From positions 1 to 40,255 of the forward strand of contig BDTS01000106.1 of assembly GCA_002897915.1 (NCBI GenBank): a stretch of 40,255 nucleotides of DNA, read 5' to 3'. This document shows positions 16,327 through 26,400 of this stretch, one piece after another (the first letter of the stretch is position 1; the number at the start of each line of letters is the position of its first letter). Made by a program: the position numbers and the translations under genes. The notes beneath the pieces were generated by a model, which made no database searches, was not told the origin of the DNA, and saw only the letters and a program-made list of their open reading frames with translations. This DNA comes from a bacterium BMS3Bbin09. Lineage in GTDB: Bacteria > Nitrospirota > Thermodesulfovibrionia > UBA6902.

Positions 16327-16887
16327 ATGTTAGATCCCAAAACAATCACTCTTTATACAGGCGGGCACAAAGGCACTGAAGAATATTTCGGAGAGACTGC
16401 CGAGAGCTGGGGCATGGAAGAGATAACCTATAATTTTGAAGGTCACGAGATAAGCCGAGACCGCGGTCTTGTCATGCTTTCCGATGAAGATCTCGTGCGC
16501 GGCGGTGTGGGCCCGGACATTATCAGAAACCGCATGGAGCGTTCGTTCGCCACAACACCGATGATGCAGAAGATATTCCAGGTCCTGTTCCATATAGTAA
16601 ACAACGGTTACCAGGTATTTGCGGCCGGTTGGCTGCTCTCCAACGGAACGGTCAAGGGCGGCACAGGCTGGGGGGTTGAACTGGCAAGGCTTTTCAACAG
16701 GCCGATATACCTCTTTGAACAGGACAGAAAAGAGTGGGTAAGCTGGGTAAACAATGAATGGATAACCGTGGATCCGGTCATATCCCATAAAACTATAGCT
16801 GTTACCGGCACACGTTACTTGAGCGAAGAGGGGAAAAAGGCGATTGACGAGCTTTTTAAACGCTCATTCAAAGCCCCTGTCGAATAG
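16327..16887 (+). CDS. SLOG/LOG-like Rossmann-fold protein of unknown function
   Basis: A 186-residue cytoplasmic protein. TGGHKGTEEYFGETAESWG near the N-terminus resembles the nucleotide-binding SGGAxGAD turn of SLOG-superfamily proteins (DprA, LOG, YpsA-like). KGGTGWGVELARLFNRPIYLF resembles the later GGxGT...A...KPV element, and AVTGTRYLSEEGKKAI gives a final strand and helix. Family members bind nucleotides or nucleotide-derived ligands; the ligand here is unknown. AAAGGAGAAGG upstream of the ATG is a strong ribosome site. It stands alone between the PilZ gene and the convergent glnE, whose stop is one base away. I recognise the fold type, not the function. Confidence 0.62.
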   Translation: MLDPKTITLYTGGHKGTEEYFGETAESWGMEEITYNFEGHEISRDRGLVMLSDEDLVRGGVGPDIIRNRMERSFATTPMMQKIFQVLFHIVNNGYQVFAAGWLLSNGTVKGGTGWGVELARLFNRPIYLFEQDRKEWVSWVNNEWITVDPVISHKTIAVTGTRYLSEEGKKAIDELFKRSFKAPVE

Positions 16888-16888
16888 A

Positions 16889-19681
16889 TCAGATCTTATC
16901 TATCGCTTTTAAAACATCTTTCCGGAGTGTTCTGAGATGTTTCAGGAACTCATCCTCCGATCTATGATTCATAAACTTTGCCGCTAGCCCGGTAACATAC
17001 GTCCCTCCGGCAACCACATGCTCCTCATTCAGCCTCAGGAAGGTCTGGAGCCGCCTGTAGTATTTATATGACTTATAAAAAGTGTTTTTCCCAGGCAAGT
17101 CAACAACGCCTTTTTTGACAAGTCTGCTGAGTGCGGTCAGAGTGTTCTGCACCAGGATCTCCGGGAATTCACGCGCATTACTAAGCTGCAGCAGCTGTAC
17201 ATAAAATTCTATTGCTCCGACACCGCCGGGACCGAGCTTGATGTCAATGCCCTTCGATTCATTTGCCAGTTCCTTTATTATCCTGTCTCTCATTGCGGAT
17301 ATATCATCCTTCTTTATATTTCTTCCTTTCTCCAGTATCACCTCTTTCGCCATATTTATGAACGAGCGTCCGAGCCTCTGATTGCCGCCAACCGGCCTGG
17401 CCTTCAGAAGCGCCTGTATCTCCCAGTTCCGGGCGTTCTTCATATAGTAGGCCCTGTATCCCTTAATGTCTTGCGCGAGTATGCCCCTTGCACCGTCCGG
17501 CCTTAGTCTGGTATCAACACTGTAGAGTATTCCCATGTCCGTGTATGCGGTCAGTATCTTCATTACCTTTTCCGCGGCTGTCATGGCCTCAGGGGTCTCG
17601 GAGACGAATACAATGTCAAGGTCCGAGCCGAATGTCATCTCCCGTCCGCCGAGCTTCCCGAGAGCGATCACGCTGAGACCCTTGCAATCGAACTCATTGA
17701 GCACCGCCTTAATGATCGCCTCCGCTAAACGTGAAAGTCCCCTGAAGAGGTCCTCGACCTTCAGGATATCCAGGAGGAATAGGATGCCTATCCGGAGCTC
17801 TTCCATCCTCTTGAACGCCGCGAGAACGGACTCAAGATTTTCAGCGCCCTCAACAGCCCTTCCGAGGCGTTCTTCGATCACCCGCAGGCTCTTCAATATG
17901 CTCCACTCCTCGATCAATATGTTGAGGTAATACTGGTTGCTCAGAAATATCCTTGAAAGATAAGGACTGAGAGAGAAGATTTTTATAATGCCATGCATAA
18001 GTTCGGGCTGGGCCTTGACCGCGTTGAGGTGCGCGGTCCTGATCCTGTAGTTTGAGATAAGCCCCTCGAGTCCTGCCAGCACCCTATCAGGGGCCCCGGA
18101 TGTCAATGCGCCCTCGATCATTTGCGGCAGCACCTCCCTGATCACCGAACGTTCAGACATGGTCCGTAACTCTTCCATATGCTCGGTTATGCCATTAATG
18201 GCCGCCATCCCTTTTTGAGCATCCTTCACCCCTCGAAACGATAGGTATCCACTTATTTCATGGTCATTCAGCTTCCCCTCAAGGAGGTTCAATGACTCGG
18301 CATGGACATCCTCCTGCGTGCCAAGAAGAGAGTTGTACATATTCTTGACCTGCATCCTCTTGAGCTTCAGGTCCGCAAGGAATCCTTCTTTTTCCGGAAA
18401 GCCCATTGCCTTTGCAAGAACCTCCGTATCTTTGTCTGATGATGGAAGGGTATGTGTCTGGAGATCCTCTTTCATCTGGAGATAATGTTCAACACGCCTC
18501 ATGTAAAGATAGTTTTTCCAAAGAGTGGCAAGCTCATCGTCAGGCACTATGTTTATCGTCTTTAGGGCATTTATAGCATCCGACATTCTAAAGGTCTTCA
18601 AAGCGTCGTGCTCCCCCGCATAAAGGATCTGGAATGTCTGCACAAAGAATTCTGCTTCCCGAATGCCTCCGTAGCCCCGTTTTATATCGTCCTCATCAAA
18701 TGTCGAATCTATCTGTTTCTTGAGTCTCCGTATCTCCTCTATCTCGGTAAAGTCCATACTCCTCTTCCAGACAAACGGCCTGACCGTCTCTATAAAGGCA
18801 TTGCCGAGGTTTGCGTCCCCTGCAACGGGGCGCGCCCTTATCAGTGCCATCCTTTCCCAGGTTCGGCCCCATGATTCATAGTAGGTGCGGTATGCCTTGA
18901 GCGGAAGAGCGATATCCCCCTTCTGTCCCTGGGGCCTGAGCCGCAGATCCACTCTGAAGGCCACTCCGTCCTCGGTCTGGGCCGAGAGCAGTCTGGAGAA
19001 GAACTCCGTGACCTTGCAGTAGAACTCATGGTTGCTTATCCTGCGGGATATAACGCCCGAGAGGTTCGGGGCGCCTTCTGTCTGCCCCTCCTCATTGTCA
19101 TATACAGCGATCAAGTCAACGTCCGAACTGTAGTTAAGTTCCTCACCGCCCAGTTTCCCGAGCGCGATAAGGGATATCGTGCTCTCAGCCGGAGCCCCGA
19201 ACTTCTGCCGGTTATAACGCAGGGACCACTCAAGGGCTATGGAGATCATGATTTCCGCGAGCAGAGTCAGCTCTTCCATCGTGGACCTGATATCGGTCTC
19301 AGACGTCAGGTCCCTCAGGGTTATCCTCAGCATATACCGCTTCCGGAAGAGTCTCAGGGCCTTCATCATCTGCTCCTGTGTCATCTCTTCTTTAAAGATA
19401 AGTTCTTCCTTTGCCCTCATCATTAAGAATTCCCTTGTGATCTCCTCTTTTATCCTGTTAATGGCAGAATAAAGTTCTTCGGGATTGGCAATGCAGTAGT
19501 ACGCGAGAAACTGGCTGATTCCAAAGAGTTGGGCAATAATTCCGAGCACCTGCGGAAAGAGGCGGTCCTCTTCCGCGTTCTGCTCAGCGAACCTGATGAG
19601 GTTCCTCTCCGCCCTTTCGGGGTCAGGTGTTTTTAATGATGCAGCATGTATTTCCTTATTTAGTTTATCGTCAATGGCCAT
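16889..19681 (-). CDS. glnE: Bifunctional glutamine synthetase adenylyltransferase / adenylyl-removing enzyme
   Basis: Adenylylates (inactivates) and deadenylylates glutamine synthetase in response to PII and glutamine. The 930-residue length is close to the E. coli protein. The N-terminal nucleotidyltransferase domain (adenylyl removase) has LGKLGGEELNYSSDVDLI with Asp187 and Asp189. The C-terminal domain (adenylyl transferase) has LGKLGGREMTFGSDLDIVF with Asp687 and Asp689. Helical regulatory regions follow each. Both active sites appear intact. It is transcribed divergently from glnB (PII), its direct regulator, across 102 bases. Glutamine synthetase itself is not in the window. The call is very secure. 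Confidence 0.97.
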   Translation of the reverse strand: MAIDDKLNKEIHAASLKTPDPERAERNLIRFAEQNAEEDRLFPQVLGIIAQLFGISQFLAYYCIANPEELYSAINRIKEEITREFLMMRAKEELIFKEEMTQEQMMKALRLFRKRYMLRITLRDLTSETDIRSTMEELTLLAEIMISIALEWSLRYNRQKFGAPAESTISLIALGKLGGEELNYSSDVDLIAVYDNEEGQTEGAPNLSGVISRRISNHEFYCKVTEFFSRLLSAQTEDGVAFRVDLRLRPQGQKGDIALPLKAYRTYYESWGRTWERMALIRARPVAGDANLGNAFIETVRPFVWKRSMDFTEIEEIRRLKKQIDSTFDEDDIKRGYGGIREAEFFVQTFQILYAGEHDALKTFRMSDAINALKTINIVPDDELATLWKNYLYMRRVEHYLQMKEDLQTHTLPSSDKDTEVLAKAMGFPEKEGFLADLKLKRMQVKNMYNSLLGTQEDVHAESLNLLEGKLNDHEISGYLSFRGVKDAQKGMAAINGITEHMEELRTMSERSVIREVLPQMIEGALTSGAPDRVLAGLEGLISNYRIRTAHLNAVKAQPELMHGIIKIFSLSPYLSRIFLSNQYYLNILIEEWSILKSLRVIEERLGRAVEGAENLESVLAAFKRMEELRIGILFLLDILKVEDLFRGLSRLAEAIIKAVLNEFDCKGLSVIALGKLGGREMTFGSDLDIVFVSETPEAMTAAEKVMKILTAYTDMGILYSVDTRLRPDGARGILAQDIKGYRAYYMKNARNWEIQALLKARPVGGNQRLGRSFINMAKEVILEKGRNIKKDDISAMRDRIIKELANESKGIDIKLGPGGVGAIEFYVQLLQLSNAREFPEILVQNTLTALSRLVKKGVVDLPGKNTFYKSYKYYRRLQTFLRLNEEHVVAGGTYVTGLAAKFMNHRSEDEFLKHLRTLRKDVLKAIDKI

Positions 19682-19726
19682 GGCAGTAAGTCTTTCTTAT
19701 CAATGAATATTTTCTCGGCTTCTGAT

Positions 19727-19734
19727 ATTATAAT
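19727..19734. promoter_or_regulatory. Overlapping -10 sequences in the glnE/glnB divergent region
   Basis: TATAAT reads on the plus strand at 19729-19734 (toward glnB) and also on the minus strand at 19727-19732 (toward glnE). -35 matches are weak on both sides; TTGAGT on the minus strand has poor spacing to TATAAT but 16 bases to TAATAT. No sigma-54 -24/-12 pair is seen. Confidence 0.3.
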
Positions 19735-19762
19735 TACCTGAGCCTTACTCAAAATAGGATAA

Positions 19763-20131
<369 letters not shown>

Positions 20132-20189
20132 GACTGGAATTGTTTGGCTAATTTCTGTTCCTTATATAGATTGTCATAACCCAATAAAG

Positions 20190-20217
20190 AAGCCCGATGC
20201 ATTTCTGCATCGGGCTT
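20190..20217. terminator. Strong hairpin between convergent glnB and atpC
   Basis: A 12-bp perfect stem AAGCCCGATGCA / TGCATCGGGCTT with a TTTC loop. On the minus strand it is followed by CTTTATT, a modest U-run; on the plus strand by GTGATAATT. It probably ends both the glnB and the atp transcripts. Confidence 0.75.
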
Positions 20218-20239
20218 GTGATAATTAAAATATGTAAAT

Positions 20240-20650
20240 CTAGCGAGGAACGTGAGTATCGACCAGGCCTATCCTGGCTGTTGCGCGTGCTACTGCTGAT
20301 GTTGCGCGTGCCTCATCGACATTAGTGGCCTGTTTGAGCCTCTCTTCAGCGCGTTTCAAAGCTTCCTTCGCTCTTTCAGGATCGATCTCATCCGATTTCT
20401 CGGCGCTGTCCGCGAGGATCGTCACTTTGTCCGGGCCGACCTCGGCGTATCCCCAGTTTATAAAGAAGTAACCTGTCTCCGAGCCTTTTTTGTAGGACAA
20501 TATCCCGATCTTCAGTGTTGTAAGGAACGGGGAGTGGTCAGGAAGCACTCCAAACTCGCCTTCGCTTCCTGGTGCAAGCACTTCGTCAACTTCTTCAGTA
20601 AAGATGTGACCGTGAGGTGTGACTATGTCTAATGTTAATGTCTCTGCCAT
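20240..20650 (-). CDS. atpC: ATP synthase F1 epsilon subunit
   Basis: A central-stalk subunit that couples the c-ring to gamma and can inhibit ATP hydrolysis through its C-terminal helices. The 136 residues show the beta-sandwich signature TPHGHIFTEEVDEVLAPGSEGEFGVLPDHSPFLT and a two-helix C-terminus (PERAKEALKRAEERLKQA...). The Ala/Arg-rich final stretch (EARATSAVARATARIGL) resembles the inhibitory helix of the longer epsilon subunits. It is last in the operon, 5 bases after atpD, and ends before a strong hairpin terminator. Confidence 0.96.
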   Translation of the reverse strand: MAETLTLDIVTPHGHIFTEEVDEVLAPGSEGEFGVLPDHSPFLTTLKIGILSYKKGSETGYFFINWGYAEVGPDKVTILADSAEKSDEIDPERAKEALKRAEERLKQATNVDEARATSAVARATARIGLVDTHVPR

Positions 20651-20655
20651 TTTAT

Positions 20656-22071
<1,416 letters not shown>

Positions 22072-22108
22072 CTATGACCTCCATTTATTAATCATTGCTT
22101 ATATTTAT

Positions 22109-22987
22109 TTATCCCTTTAAAGCTTCCACGCCGCCGACTATATCCATTAGTTCGCCGGTAATGGATGCCTGCCTTGCTTTGTTGAACTGTAGAGTGAGGC
22201 TGCTGACCATATCACTACAGCTCTTGGTCGCGTTCTCCATTGCGCTCATCCTCGCGGCCTCTTCAGCTGCCGAGCTTTCAAGGAGTGCCCTGTAGATCTG
22301 TACGTCAACGTTCCTCGGAAGCAGTCTCTCAAAGATAGCATCCATGGAAGGCTCATAAATAAAGTCAGCCGGGCCTTCGGCGGAAGCAGTCTCTTGTTCA
22401 TCCTCTATTGCAGCGAGGGGAAGAAGTTTAGAGACGGTGATCGTTTGAGCTGCCATTGATTTGAAGGCATTGTATACTACGACAACTTCATCGGCTTCTT
22501 CGTTCGTATAATTTTCCTTTATCTTGTCCGCGATCTCCCCGGCATTCGTAAAGGTAATGTTGCCTGACATGCCTGTCCATTTGTTCAAGAGTTCGACATG
22601 TCTTCTCTTGAAGTAATCAGCGGACTTTTTGCCGATTGAGCTTATCTTGACCTCAAAACCATCGTTTTTGTAATCGTCGATGCATTTTTGAGCTGCCTTC
22701 AGGATGTTTGTGTTGAAGGCGCCGCAAAGACCCCTGTCAGAGGTGAACACAACGACCTCGACCGTTTTTCTCGACCTGAGAGCGAGCAATGGATGGGATT
22801 CCCTGTCAGCGCCGTTTGCGAGGCTCTGAAGGACATCATTCATTTTGTTTGCGTAAGGTCTCAGATCAAGCATACGCGTCTGGACTTTCCTCAGCTTTGA
22901 GGCAGAGACCATTTTCATGGCCTTTGTTATCTTCTGAGTGCTCTGAACGGCCTTTATTCTATTTTGTATGTCTCTTAAAGTAGCCAT
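22109..22987 (-). CDS. atpG: ATP synthase F1 gamma subunit
   Basis: The rotor shaft of F1. The N-terminal MATLRDIQNRIKAVQSTQKITKAMKMV and C-terminal helix with ATKSCSDMVSSLTLQFNKARQASITGELMDIVGG are the paired coiled-coil signatures. The middle has FTSDRGLCGAFNTNI. The 292-residue length is normal. There is no clear Shine-Dalgarno. The 41 bases between the atpA stop and this ATG are largely taken up by a 20-nt palindromic repeat (23007-23026) and an A-run. Its translation may therefore depend on coupling to atpA. Confidence 0.97.
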   Translation of the reverse strand: MATLRDIQNRIKAVQSTQKITKAMKMVSASKLRKVQTRMLDLRPYANKMNDVLQSLANGADRESHPLLALRSRKTVEVVVFTSDRGLCGAFNTNILKAAQKCIDDYKNDGFEVKISSIGKKSADYFKRRHVELLNKWTGMSGNITFTNAGEIADKIKENYTNEEADEVVVVYNAFKSMAAQTITVSKLLPLAAIEDEQETASAEGPADFIYEPSMDAIFERLLPRNVDVQIYRALLESSAAEEAARMSAMENATKSCSDMVSSLTLQFNKARQASITGELMDIVGGVEALKG

Positions 22988-23006
22988 AGTTTTTTTAGCT
23001 ATCAGC

Positions 23007-23026
23007 CCTGCCTGCCGGTAGGCAGG
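23007..23026. repeat. 20-nt near-perfect palindrome in the atpA-atpG gap
   Basis: CCTGCCTGCC followed by GGTAGGCAGG; all pairs match except one G-T. It is flanked by TAGCTATCAGC and TATTAGCCTTCAGC, which are similar to each other. It has the look of a small dispersed repeat inserted inside the ATP synthase operon just upstream of the atpG start. Confidence 0.6.
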
Positions 23027-23028
23027 TA

Positions 23029-24552
23029 TTAGCCTTCAGCTTGGAATCCTTTCTTGAATTCTTCAATAGCCTGACCGAGTTTTGCTTTAAGGTCATCGTC
23101 GATAGCCTTTTTATCAGCAATTTCTGTCCTGATGTCGTCTTTTGTGCCTTTTATGAACTTCAGGAACTCCACTTCAAATTTACCGATAGCCTCAACAGGG
23201 ATATCATCAAGGAATCCCTGTGTGCCTGCAAAGAGAAGAATGACCTGGTCCTGCATGGTCATCGGCACATACTGGTTCTGCTTCAGGAGTTCGACCAGCC
23301 TCTTGCCTCGTTCGATCTGCTGGAGGGTCGCTTTATCAAGGTCAGAGCCGAACTGTGCGAACGCGGCCATTTCCCTGAACTGTGCAAGGTCGAGCCTGAG
23401 TGTTCCGGCAACCTGTTTCATTGCCTTTGTCTGTGCGGCGCCGCCAACACGGCTGACTGAAAGACCAACGTTAACGGCCGGCCTTATACCTGCATAGAAC
23501 AGTTCCGGCTCAAGGTATATCTGTCCGTCTGTAATTGAGATAACGTTTGTCGGGATATAACCGGAAACGTCACCTGCCTGAGTCTCGATGATCGGGAGCG
23601 CTGTCAATGAACCGCCGCCGAGCGCATCTGATAATTTCGCAGATCTTTCGAGGAGCCTTGAATGTAAATAGAAAACGTCTCCGGGGAATGCCTCACGACC
23701 CGGAGGACGTCTGAGCAGCAGTGAAAGCTGCCTGTATGCTGTAGCCTGTTTGCTAAGGTCATCATAAACGATAAGCGCGTGCTGACCGCTGTCCCTGAAG
23801 TATTCGCCCATCGTGCAACCTGTGTAAGGTGCGATGTACTGAAGCGGGGCAGATTCACTTGCGGATGCGGAAACTATTATTGTGTGTTCCAGCGCGCCAG
23901 CTTCTTCAAGTTTTTTGGCAACGCGGACAACGTTCGATCTCTTCTGTCCGATCGCGACATATATGCAGATAACGTCGCCGCCTTTCTGATTAATAATAGC
24001 ATCGATACCAATCGCTGTTTTTCCAGTCTGACGGTCACCGATGATAAGCTCACGCTGGCCCCTTCCTACCGGGATCATCGCGTCGACGGCCTTCAGGCCG
24101 GTCTGTAGAGGCTCGCGGACAGGCTGCCTTTGAATGATACCCGGGGCAACAACGTCGACTATCCTGCTCTCTGATGATTCGATCGGGCCCTTTCCGTCGA
24201 TCGGCTGGCCGATAGCGTTTACAACCCTGCCGCATAATGCTTTTCCAACAGGAACGGACATGATCTTTCCTGTACGCTTTACAATATCGCCTTCCTTGAT
24301 GAGTGTGTCCTCACCGAAGAGAACTGCTCCGACAGCATCTGTCTCGAGGTTAAGAGCCATTCCGAAAATATTGTTCGGAAACTCGAGAAGCTCGGAAGCC
24401 ATACATTTGTCGAGTCCGTATATCTTTGCGATACCGTCACCGACTGATACGACAGTTCCAATTTCACTTACATCTACACGTTGTTCGAAATCCGTGATCT
24501 GTTTTTTGATCAGTTCGCTGATCTCTTCAGCTTTCAGTTCATTAACGTCCAT
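23029..24552 (-). CDS. atpA: ATP synthase F1 alpha subunit
   Basis: The regulatory nucleotide-binding subunit of F1. The 507 residues carry the N-terminal [22 protein letters not shown] barrel segment, the Walker A loop GDRQTGKT and Walker [10 protein letters not shown]. The segment [19 protein letters not shown] and the C-terminal helical domain are also typical. It follows atpH in the operon; a GTAG-type inverted repeat lies in the 60-base gap between them. A run of G (GGGGGGAATTAAATG on the coding strand) serves as a ribosome site. Confidence 0.98.
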   Translation of the reverse strand: MDVNELKAEEISELIKKQITDFEQRVDVSEIGTVVSVGDGIAKIYGLDKCMASELLEFPNNIFGMALNLETDAVGAVLFGEDTLIKEGDIVKRTGKIMSVPVGKALCGRVVNAIGQPIDGKGPIESSESRIVDVVAPGIIQRQPVREPLQTGLKAVDAMIPVGRGQRELIIGDRQTGKTAIGIDAIINQKGGDVICIYVAIGQKRSNVVRVAKKLEEAGALEHTIIVSASASESAPLQYIAPYTGCTMGEYFRDSGQHALIVYDDLSKQATAYRQLSLLLRRPPGREAFPGDVFYLHSRLLERSAKLSDALGGGSLTALPIIETQAGDVSGYIPTNVISITDGQIYLEPELFYAGIRPAVNVGLSVSRVGGAAQTKAMKQVAGTLRLDLAQFREMAAFAQFGSDLDKATLQQIERGKRLVELLKQNQYVPMTMQDQVILLFAGTQGFLDDIPVEAIGKFEVEFLKFIKGTKDDIRTEIADKKAIDDDLKAKLGQAIEEFKKGFQAEG

Positions 24553-24573
24553 TTAATTCCCCCCCGAAATATC

Positions 24574-24601
24574 GTAGAGACGTAAAGTAAACGTCTCCTA
24601 C
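24574..24601. repeat. GTAG-type imperfect palindrome in the atpH-atpA gap
   Basis: GTAGAGACGT (24574-24583) pairs with ACGTCTCCTAC (24591-24601), with one bulged C and a 7-base loop. Both strands begin with GTAG. It belongs to the same general class as the palindromes at 3641 and 14001. No T-run follows, so transcription through the operon is probably not stopped. Confidence 0.55.
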
Positions 24602-24612
24602 CATTTATGTTT

Positions 24613-25149
24613 TTATCTCAATAGTTCCGCTTTTAACAGGCGGAGCTGACCTTTTACACTGCTGTCGAATATTGTGCTGCCGACCCTTACGATAAAGCCG
24701 CCGAGCAGGGATGTGTCTGTTTCGTTCTCAATGGTAATTTCACGGTCGGTCATCTTCTTCAGGGCCGCTTTCAGTCGATTGGTGTTCCTGCTGTCAAGCG
24801 TGACCGAAGAGACAACAACCGCGGTTGCTTTTTTCTGGTTTTCGTTATATGCGTTGATAGTTGCAGTGACGATCTCTTTTATTGCGGAAAGATGTCCCTG
24901 AACAATTATGATCCTGAGATACTTTGTGGTGTTGGAGTTGAACTTCAGTGCCGGGGTAAGCGCGTCGAATGCCTTCCCCTTCTCGGCTTTGCTGAAGATC
25001 AGACCTGCAAACAGAAGCTTGAGCTTCCTGTTCTCGTCGATAAGTTCTGCAAACGCCTTTAGTTCCTCGATCATTACCGGGAGTTTGTTGACCTCAACAC
25101 TATTGATCATTGCCCTGCTGTATTTTTTGGCGATCTGATTTTTGTTCAA
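24613..25149 (-). CDS. atpH: ATP synthase F1 delta subunit (OSCP)
   Basis: Links the peripheral b/b' stalk to the top of the alpha3-beta3 head. The 178 residues have the N-terminal helical bundle (KKYSRAMINSVEVNKLPVMIEELKAFAEL) and the conserved C-terminal signature TDTSLLGGFIVRVGSTIFDSS...LRLLKAEL. Its start overlaps the end of atpF by four bases, indicating translational coupling. The length is normal. Confidence 0.94.
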   Translation of the reverse strand: MNKNQIAKKYSRAMINSVEVNKLPVMIEELKAFAELIDENRKLKLLFAGLIFSKAEKGKAFDALTPALKFNSNTTKYLRIIIVQGHLSAIKEIVTATINAYNENQKKATAVVVSSVTLDSRNTNRLKAALKKMTDREITIENETDTSLLGGFIVRVGSTIFDSSVKGQLRLLKAELLR

Positions 25150-25724
25150 TTCTTTTCCTCTAATCTTTTGATGTAATCATCTATAAGGGTCTCCTGTTCG
25201 GACTGGCCCAGTTTTTCCTTTATCTGTTTCTCCGCAAGCTCAAGCGCCATAAGCGCTGCTTCGGACTTTATCGTCTCTCTTGCCTTCTGGAGCTCGAAAT
25301 CGATATTCGCTTTTGCCTGCTCGAGGATCTTTTCCTTAAGGTGTTCTCCCTCGGCGATGATCGACTCTCTTTCCTTTTCACCTGATTTTTTAGCGGCCTC
25401 GATTATCTCTGCGATCTCGGCGTCAGTGTTATTGAGCCTTGCATTTACTTCCCGGAGAGCTTTCTCGGCGAGTTCTTTTGCCTCGGCAGCGTCTTTCAGG
25501 GATTTTTCGATGAGAGCGGTCCTGCCCTTGAAATAATCGCCAACAGGTTTCTTGCCAAAGAAAATAAGAATGAACATAAGGATGGAGAAATTGACCACCG
25601 GCCAGAGCCAGTCCTTCCATGTGTAATGGATGTTCTCTCCTCCTTCGGACGCAAAGGCCGCACAAACGACTACAAGATTGAAAACAAAGAATAAAATACC
25701 GGCAGTTCTTAATTTTTTTATCAT
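25146..25724 (-). CDS. atpF: ATP synthase Fo b subunit with N-terminal signal-like segment
   Basis: A peripheral stalk subunit. An N-terminal hydrophobic stretch ending in Ala (ILFFVFNLVVVCAAFASEGG, residues 10-29) looks like a signal peptide. It is followed by a second membrane helix (WLWPVVNFSILMFILIFFGKK), then a long charged coiled coil from about residue 65. Such a leader is also seen in b subunits of Desulfobacterota and relatives. The gene overlaps atpH by four bases and atpF' by four bases. The b and b' pair would form a heterodimeric stalk. Confidence 0.9.
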   Translation of the reverse strand: MIKKLRTAGILFFVFNLVVVCAAFASEGGENIHYTWKDWLWPVVNFSILMFILIFFGKKPVGDYFKGRTALIEKSLKDAAEAKELAEKALREVNARLNNTDAEIAEIIEAAKKSGEKERESIIAEGEHLKEKILEQAKANIDFELQKARETIKSEAALMALELAEKQIKEKLGQSEQETLIDDYIKRLEEKN

Positions 25725-26143
25725 GCTCCCACCAGTTTTTTAACGATCTGTTTTGAGAAACTCTCAACATCGGATCTTAATGCGGCCCTTGCCTTTTCTG
25801 CTGCCGCCCCGAGATCCGCCTTTGCTTTTTTGTTTATTTCCATTGCTTCTGCCTGGGCTGCTTCGAGGGCTTTTCTCTGGATCTCAAGACCTTCATTGCT
25901 CGCTTCTTCAAAATTGGATCTGGCCTGGCTCCTGGCCTCGTTCAATTTTTCATCGATTGCGGCAAGCAGGGCGTCTTTTTGCTGGTCCAGTTCCCTGGCT
26001 TTATCAAGGGCGCCCTGTGTATTGTTTTCCCTCTCCTTGAAAAGGAGGAGAAAGGGCTGGAAAAGGTAATAGTTCAGGAATAGAAAAAGGAAGGTAATGG
26101 TTGCGAGTTGGACCAAGAACCATATGGGATAAATATCTAACAT
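25721..26143 (-). CDS. atpF': ATP synthase Fo b' subunit
   Basis: First gene of the operon. The 140 residues have one N-terminal membrane helix (FLVQLATITFLFLFLNYYLFQPF) and a long amphipathic coiled coil (from about residue 35) with repeated Ala/Glu/Lys. It ends in a short conserved tail (DVESFSKQIVKKLVG). It is paralogous to the downstream b subunit and lacks its signal-like leader. An AAGGAG ribosome site lies 6 bases upstream. atpB (a) and atpE (c) are not upstream, so the membrane rotor genes must lie elsewhere. Confidence 0.9.
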   Translation of the reverse strand: MLDIYPIWFLVQLATITFLFLFLNYYLFQPFLLLFKERENNTQGALDKARELDQQKDALLAAIDEKLNEARSQARSNFEEASNEGLEIQRKALEAAQAEAMEINKKAKADLGAAAEKARAALRSDVESFSKQIVKKLVGA

Positions 26144-26200
26144 TTAAACTCCTTTTATAAAAGGTATGCGACAGAAGAATTCGAACGACAAGATTTTGAA

Positions 26201-26229
26201 AAATTAACACAGTGCCGATGTTTTGTCAA
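26201..26229 (-). promoter_or_regulatory. Predicted promoter of the ATP synthase operon
   Basis: A perfect -35 TTGACA (26224-26229 on the minus strand) is followed by an AT-rich -10 zone. GTTAAT, TTAATT and TAATTT fit spacers of 15, 16 and 17 bases, so the exact -10 is undecided. The divergent gap 26144-26400 (257 bases) also holds the tolQ promoter and a small hairpin around 26272-26288 (CGGTTCG-TAA-CGGACCG). Confidence 0.55.
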
Positions 26230-26362
26230 TAACGCAATAAGCTTATTTATTAAATTTATAAAAAACTTCGGTTCGTAACGGACCGATAAGACACCTCGGG
26301 CAGATGTATTCAAGTGTAACTATTTGGAATTCATGAGATATTTAATCGGGAATTTCTTCCCT

Positions 26363-26391
26363 TTGACTTTTTAAAAGTTATCATTTAAACT
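26363..26391 (+). promoter_or_regulatory. Predicted tolQ promoter giving a leaderless transcript
   Basis: TTGACT (26363-26368) and TAAACT (26386-26391) are separated by 17 bases. The start point would fall near 26398, only 2-3 bases before the tolQ ATG at 26401, and there is no Shine-Dalgarno sequence before that ATG. Confidence 0.55.
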
Positions 26392-26400
26392 TCATATGTT

